The notes under the pieces are model-generated. The model was not told where the DNA came from and did not search any database. It saw nothing but the letters and a program-made list of their open reading frames with translations. Positions 61,458 to 64,000 of a DNA stretch of 64,000 bases are shown in pieces. Source of the stretch: Niastella caeni (GTDB lineage Bacteria > Bacteroidota > Bacteroidia > Chitinophagales > Chitinophagaceae); NCBI RefSeq assembly GCF_004834005.1, contig NZ_STFF01000012.1, positions 62,001 to 126,000 of the forward strand, read 5' to 3'. The number at the start of each line of letters is the position of its first letter. Position 1 is the first letter of the stretch. Position numbers and translations under genes: made by a program.

Positions 61458-64000
61458 CTAGTCGTTTTTGCCAGATCCTGGTTCAATCAGCCTTCCAAAG
61501 AAGATCGCATTCATAAACAATTTGGCGCCGCCCAGCCAGAAGGCCCTGAAATTGGGATTGTCGGCTATAGAAATAACCCGGCCATTGCCCAATGTGTTCA
61601 CCAGCACCGCCGCGGAATTTTTGATGGCGTCATAATTTTCTTTTGTCACAAATCCACTTTGCAGGGGCTTGTCGCCATAAACAAGCGGATTGGAATAGGG
61701 GTTCTTATTGCGCTCCGGAAAAACCGCATTGGACTTGAACAGGTCTACAAACGTGTAGTTGTAACCGAAAGCAAGCGGATGGCTCAGGTCGGGGACGGCC
61801 CTGAAAATAGCGCCGTTCATCTTTTGCGCACCGGTGCGGTATTCGCGTTCTATATAAGCGATCTGTTTGGCCGAATCTTCTTTGGGCTTTTTGAAAGTTA
61901 CAGTCGTTAATCCATTCTGCGCCGCCCATTGCACGGCTTCTTCTGTAACAATAAAAGTGCCGCCGGCCTGTATCCAGTTACGGAGCTTTTCTTTATCGAG
62001 GCCATTATACGTGCCGCCCACCATTATGAGCGTGTTGTATTTATTCAGATCTGTGCGATTAAATACCGGCACGTCGAGGTGGGTGGTTGGTATGTTAAAC
62101 TGCTGGTCGAGCAGGAACCAGATCTCGCCGGCATCGGTAGCGTTCACCCCGGTGCCGGTCAACATGGCAATAGTTGGTTGTGCAACCGGCCGCATTCTCC
62201 AGCTGCCCAGGTCGCTGCCGCTGGTTACATTGCCTGTATTGGTTGCATACACGGTGATGCCATTTTGAGCTGCAATTCCCTTTACAATTTCGTGTAGTTT
62301 GTCGGCATCGATGGTTTGTAATTTTACCGGAATGAAAATGGCCCCGTAATTAAATTTTCTATTGCCATCGTGAACAGGTATTTCAAATGGTTTGGTGGCG
62401 GTACGGGTAAGAACACCCGCTTCCTGTAAGGCATACAACGCGCGGGGTGCATAAAATTCATCCCATTCAAACAGGTAGGCATAATTGCTTTTGCCACCAG
62501 CGACGGTTCCGGTTGGCCGGGGCGCTTTGTCAACTTTTGTTCCCATCAACGATGCAGAAAAACGGGCAGCGTTTAATTCTGCATATGGCAGGCCAAAGGC
62601 CAGCGGTAAAGTCCAGGCGGTAATGTCGTAGAACAGGCTGTCTTTATAAGTGAACGTTTTATCAAAAATAGTTCTGATCACTTTGTACTGGGTTTGCTGT
62701 GCCGGTACTATAAACGCGTTGCCTTTTTCAAATGAAAATCCATCTGCCTGGATCGGGCTGTTCAATTCATATACCTCGATCTGCTGGCGGCGCAACAGGT
62801 CAACAAAGAGGGCGGTCTTGCTTTTGTCGCGGGCGCTTCCAAATACATAACCCTTTACCGGGGTAGCGGCGGCTTCGGCCTGTGCGTTCTTATAAAAATC
62901 CCGCTGGTAGGTAAGGAATTCCTTTCGCAGAGCTTTGGCGCCTTCCAGGGTAGATAAAGTAGCCGTAAACTGATTTTTTATAGTGAATGGGAAACGCAAA
63001 ATGCCGTTCTCCGTTTGCTGCGCATGCCCGCGTGATGATGCCTGTTCAAACAAGATACCAATAGCGCCATTGATGTCGGGATACGTAGAGCCTTTGCCGT
63101 AATAAAAATCATCATAACTCTCTTTGGTGAAGTACAATGAGCCGATGCGATTCAGGAACGCCGCATGATAAGCGCCCAACTTACCAGTGAGCTCCTGGTT
63201 GGCGGCCGGTGTCAACGGATTTACACGCGAAGGCACACCGGGTTGAAAAAAGAAAGTGGCATTGGAGTTCTGTTCGTGATGGTCGGTTAAAATGTTGGGT
63301 TTCCATTTATGAAACCATTGCAAGCGGTTCCGGCTCTCCACATGCACCAGGGGTAACCAGTCGCGGTTCAAATCGAACCAGTAATGGTTGAACCTTCCGC
63401 CGGGCCATACTTCATTGAATTCGCGGCTATCCGCATCAGTGACCAGATTCTTGCTTTTATGCTGATTCACCCAGGTTGAAAAACGTTGCAGGCCATCGGG
63501 GTTGAAGGCAGGGTCAAAAAGGATCACCGTATTTTCTAACAATTCATCCATTTGTTTTCCCTGGGCAGCGGCCAGGTAATAAGCGCTTACCAAAGCGGCA
63601 TTCGCCCCGCTCGGTTCATTGCCATGTATGGAATGGCCGATGTATACCACGAGGGGCATGTTTTCAATATTCAACGACCCTGATCTTTGCGGATCGCTAA
63701 GTTGAACATGTTGCTCGCGAATGGCCTCCAGCCGCTGATGATTTTGCGGGGAAGTAATGATCAACAAAACCTGCGGACGGCTTTCATATGTAAAGCCCAT
63801 GTGTTCCAGCTTTACCCGGTTGGGCGCCGCCGCGGCAATAGCCTGCATATAATTTACCAGCCGGTCGTGGGTAACATGCCATTCGCCAGGTTCATGATAA
63901 ATAATATCCTTTGGTTTTGGAATGGCGGAATTGTACGTTACGCTATCGGGCAGGTAATAGGTAAGGTCCTGGGCCTTTGAGGTGTAAAAAATAAATAGGA
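61458..64000 (-). CDS. M14-family zinc carboxypeptidase, exported (runs off right edge)
   Basis: The frame stays open through 63849-64000 to the window edge, so at least 847 codons are visible and the start is outside. The visible upstream part reads YTSKAQDLTYYLPDSV, which looks like the end of a signal peptide (SKAQ). Zinc motif: GHSIHGNEPSG (HGNE) and later DHHEQNSNATF; ANAALVSAYYL, FNPDGLQRF and WFDLNRDWLP are also typical of M14. The last ~350 residues form a class I glutamine-amidotransferase-like beta-alpha fold (TLIMVGGTYNGLDKEKLRNW). The role is probably peptide or cell-wall-peptide digestion in the envelope. Confidence 0.85.
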   Translation of the reverse strand, partial: LFIFYTSKAQDLTYYLPDSVTYNSAIPKPKDIIYHEPGEWHVTHDRLVNYMQAIAAAAPNRVKLEHMGFTYESRPQVLLIITSPQNHQRLEAIREQHVQLSDPQRSGSLNIENMPLVVYIGHSIHGNEPSGANAALVSAYYLAAAQGKQMDELLENTVILFDPAFNPDGLQRFSTWVNQHKSKNLVTDADSREFNEVWPGGRFNHYWFDLNRDWLPLVHVESRNRLQWFHKWKPNILTDHHEQNSNATFFFQPGVPSRVNPLTPAANQELTGKLGAYHAAFLNRIGSLYFTKESYDDFYYGKGSTYPDINGAIGILFEQASSRGHAQQTENGILRFPFTIKNQFTATLSTLEGAKALRKEFLTYQRDFYKNAQAEAAATPVKGYVFGSARDKSKTALFVDLLRRQQIEVYELNSPIQADGFSFEKGNAFIVPAQQTQYKVIRTIFDKTFTYKDSLFYDITAWTLPLAFGLPYAELNAARFSASLMGTKVDKAPRPTGTVAGGKSNYAYLFEWDEFYAPRALYALQEAGVLTRTATKPFEIPVHDGNRKFNYGAIFIPVKLQTIDADKLHEIVKGIAAQNGITVYATNTGNVTSGSDLGSWRMRPVAQPTIAMLTGTGVNATDAGEIWFLLDQQFNIPTTHLDVPVFNRTDLNKYNTLIMVGGTYNGLDKEKLRNWIQAGGTFIVTEEAVQWAAQNGLTTVTFKKPKEDSAKQIAYIEREYRTGAQKMNGAIFRAVPDLSHPLAFGYNYTFVDLFKSNAVFPERNKNPYSNPLVYGDKPLQSGFVTKENYDAIKNSAAVLVNTLGNGRVISIADNPNFRAFWLGGAKLFMNAIFFGRLIEPGSGKND

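Noticed and set aside
1..64000. Insertion sequences, integrases, tRNA or rRNA genes
   Set aside because: No transposase or integrase motifs, no cloverleaf-like segments and no rRNA sequence were recognised on either strand.

Overview
The window looks like a chromosomal segment of a Bacteroidota bacterium, most likely family Chitinophagaceae (Niastella/Chitinophaga relatives). The evidence is the start of the gliding/type IX secretion translocon gene sprA at the left edge, two secreted proteins with type IX C-terminal sorting domains, many Bacteroidota-style lipoproteins, promoters of the TTG-N20-TAnnTTTG type, and the futalosine menaquinone route. I see no rRNA, tRNA, insertion sequence, prophage or CRISPR array. 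Most genes are core metabolism or housekeeping.

Layout. 0-8 kb: sprA start, ruvA, fabH, a trans-sulfuration PLP enzyme, a D-aminoacylase-like amidohydrolase, a GNAT acetyltransferase and an S41 peptidase. 8-17 kb: fabD, then folE with two tandem eukaryote-type 6-pyruvoyl-tetrahydropterin synthases, then mqnB-mqnD of the futalosine menaquinone pathway, a lipoprotein, an APH-fold kinase, a photolyase, a class IV aminotransferase and an orphan LuxR-type response regulator. 17.3-18.2 kb: a gene-free stretch with a strong small-RNA candidate (promoter, closing stem, T-run). 18-29 kb: a ligase-associated DNA-repair set (Lhr-like helicase, ATP-dependent ligase, beta-CASP exonuclease) split by a T9SS protein, a di-haem cytochrome, an azoreductase and an ECF41-like sigma factor. 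29-43 kb: a PBP1-fold binding protein beside guaA, a GIN-domain lipoprotein, the divergent pbpC / alpha-2-macroglobulin pair, and a double-ATPase peptide ABC protein. 43-64 kb: DUF1415, a 1297-residue TraB/GumN protein, queA, lipoproteins and an esterase, aspartate kinase, an Ldh-family dehydrogenase, a Gfo/Idh/MocA oxidoreductase, a possible L,D-transpeptidase-like protein, a SprB-repeat T9SS protein, ssb, and an M14 peptidase running off the right edge.

The most unusual content lies between the genes. Nearly every intergenic gap holds short 'word' arrays (7-10 base words repeated with small changes), usually with a reverse-complement block on the other side of the gap, giving large imperfect hairpins. 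Words differ between loci (GTTTATGG, GGTTACC, AAGCTTG, GAAGTCAG, CTAGTAG, AGTTCTTAG, GCCTTTAT and others), yet a 7-base word, AATACAG, recurs at block junctions in at least eight gaps. Some blocks sit inside genes: three in-frame insertions in the helicase, one in the ligase, and the C-termini of the helicase and the exonuclease. A separate array at 54064-54320 has six palindromes spaced at exactly 42 bp (four helical turns) in a 480-base gap. These repeats, the array and the small-RNA locus are what I would look at first.

Starts were moved inward from the longest reading frame where family alignment or repeat-derived codons showed the upstream part is not coding (guaA, ssb, ligase, helicase, ABC protein, Gfo/Idh, sigma factor, one PTPS, class IV aminotransferase, TraB protein, a lipoprotein). 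All functional calls rest on motifs read by eye; no searches were run.
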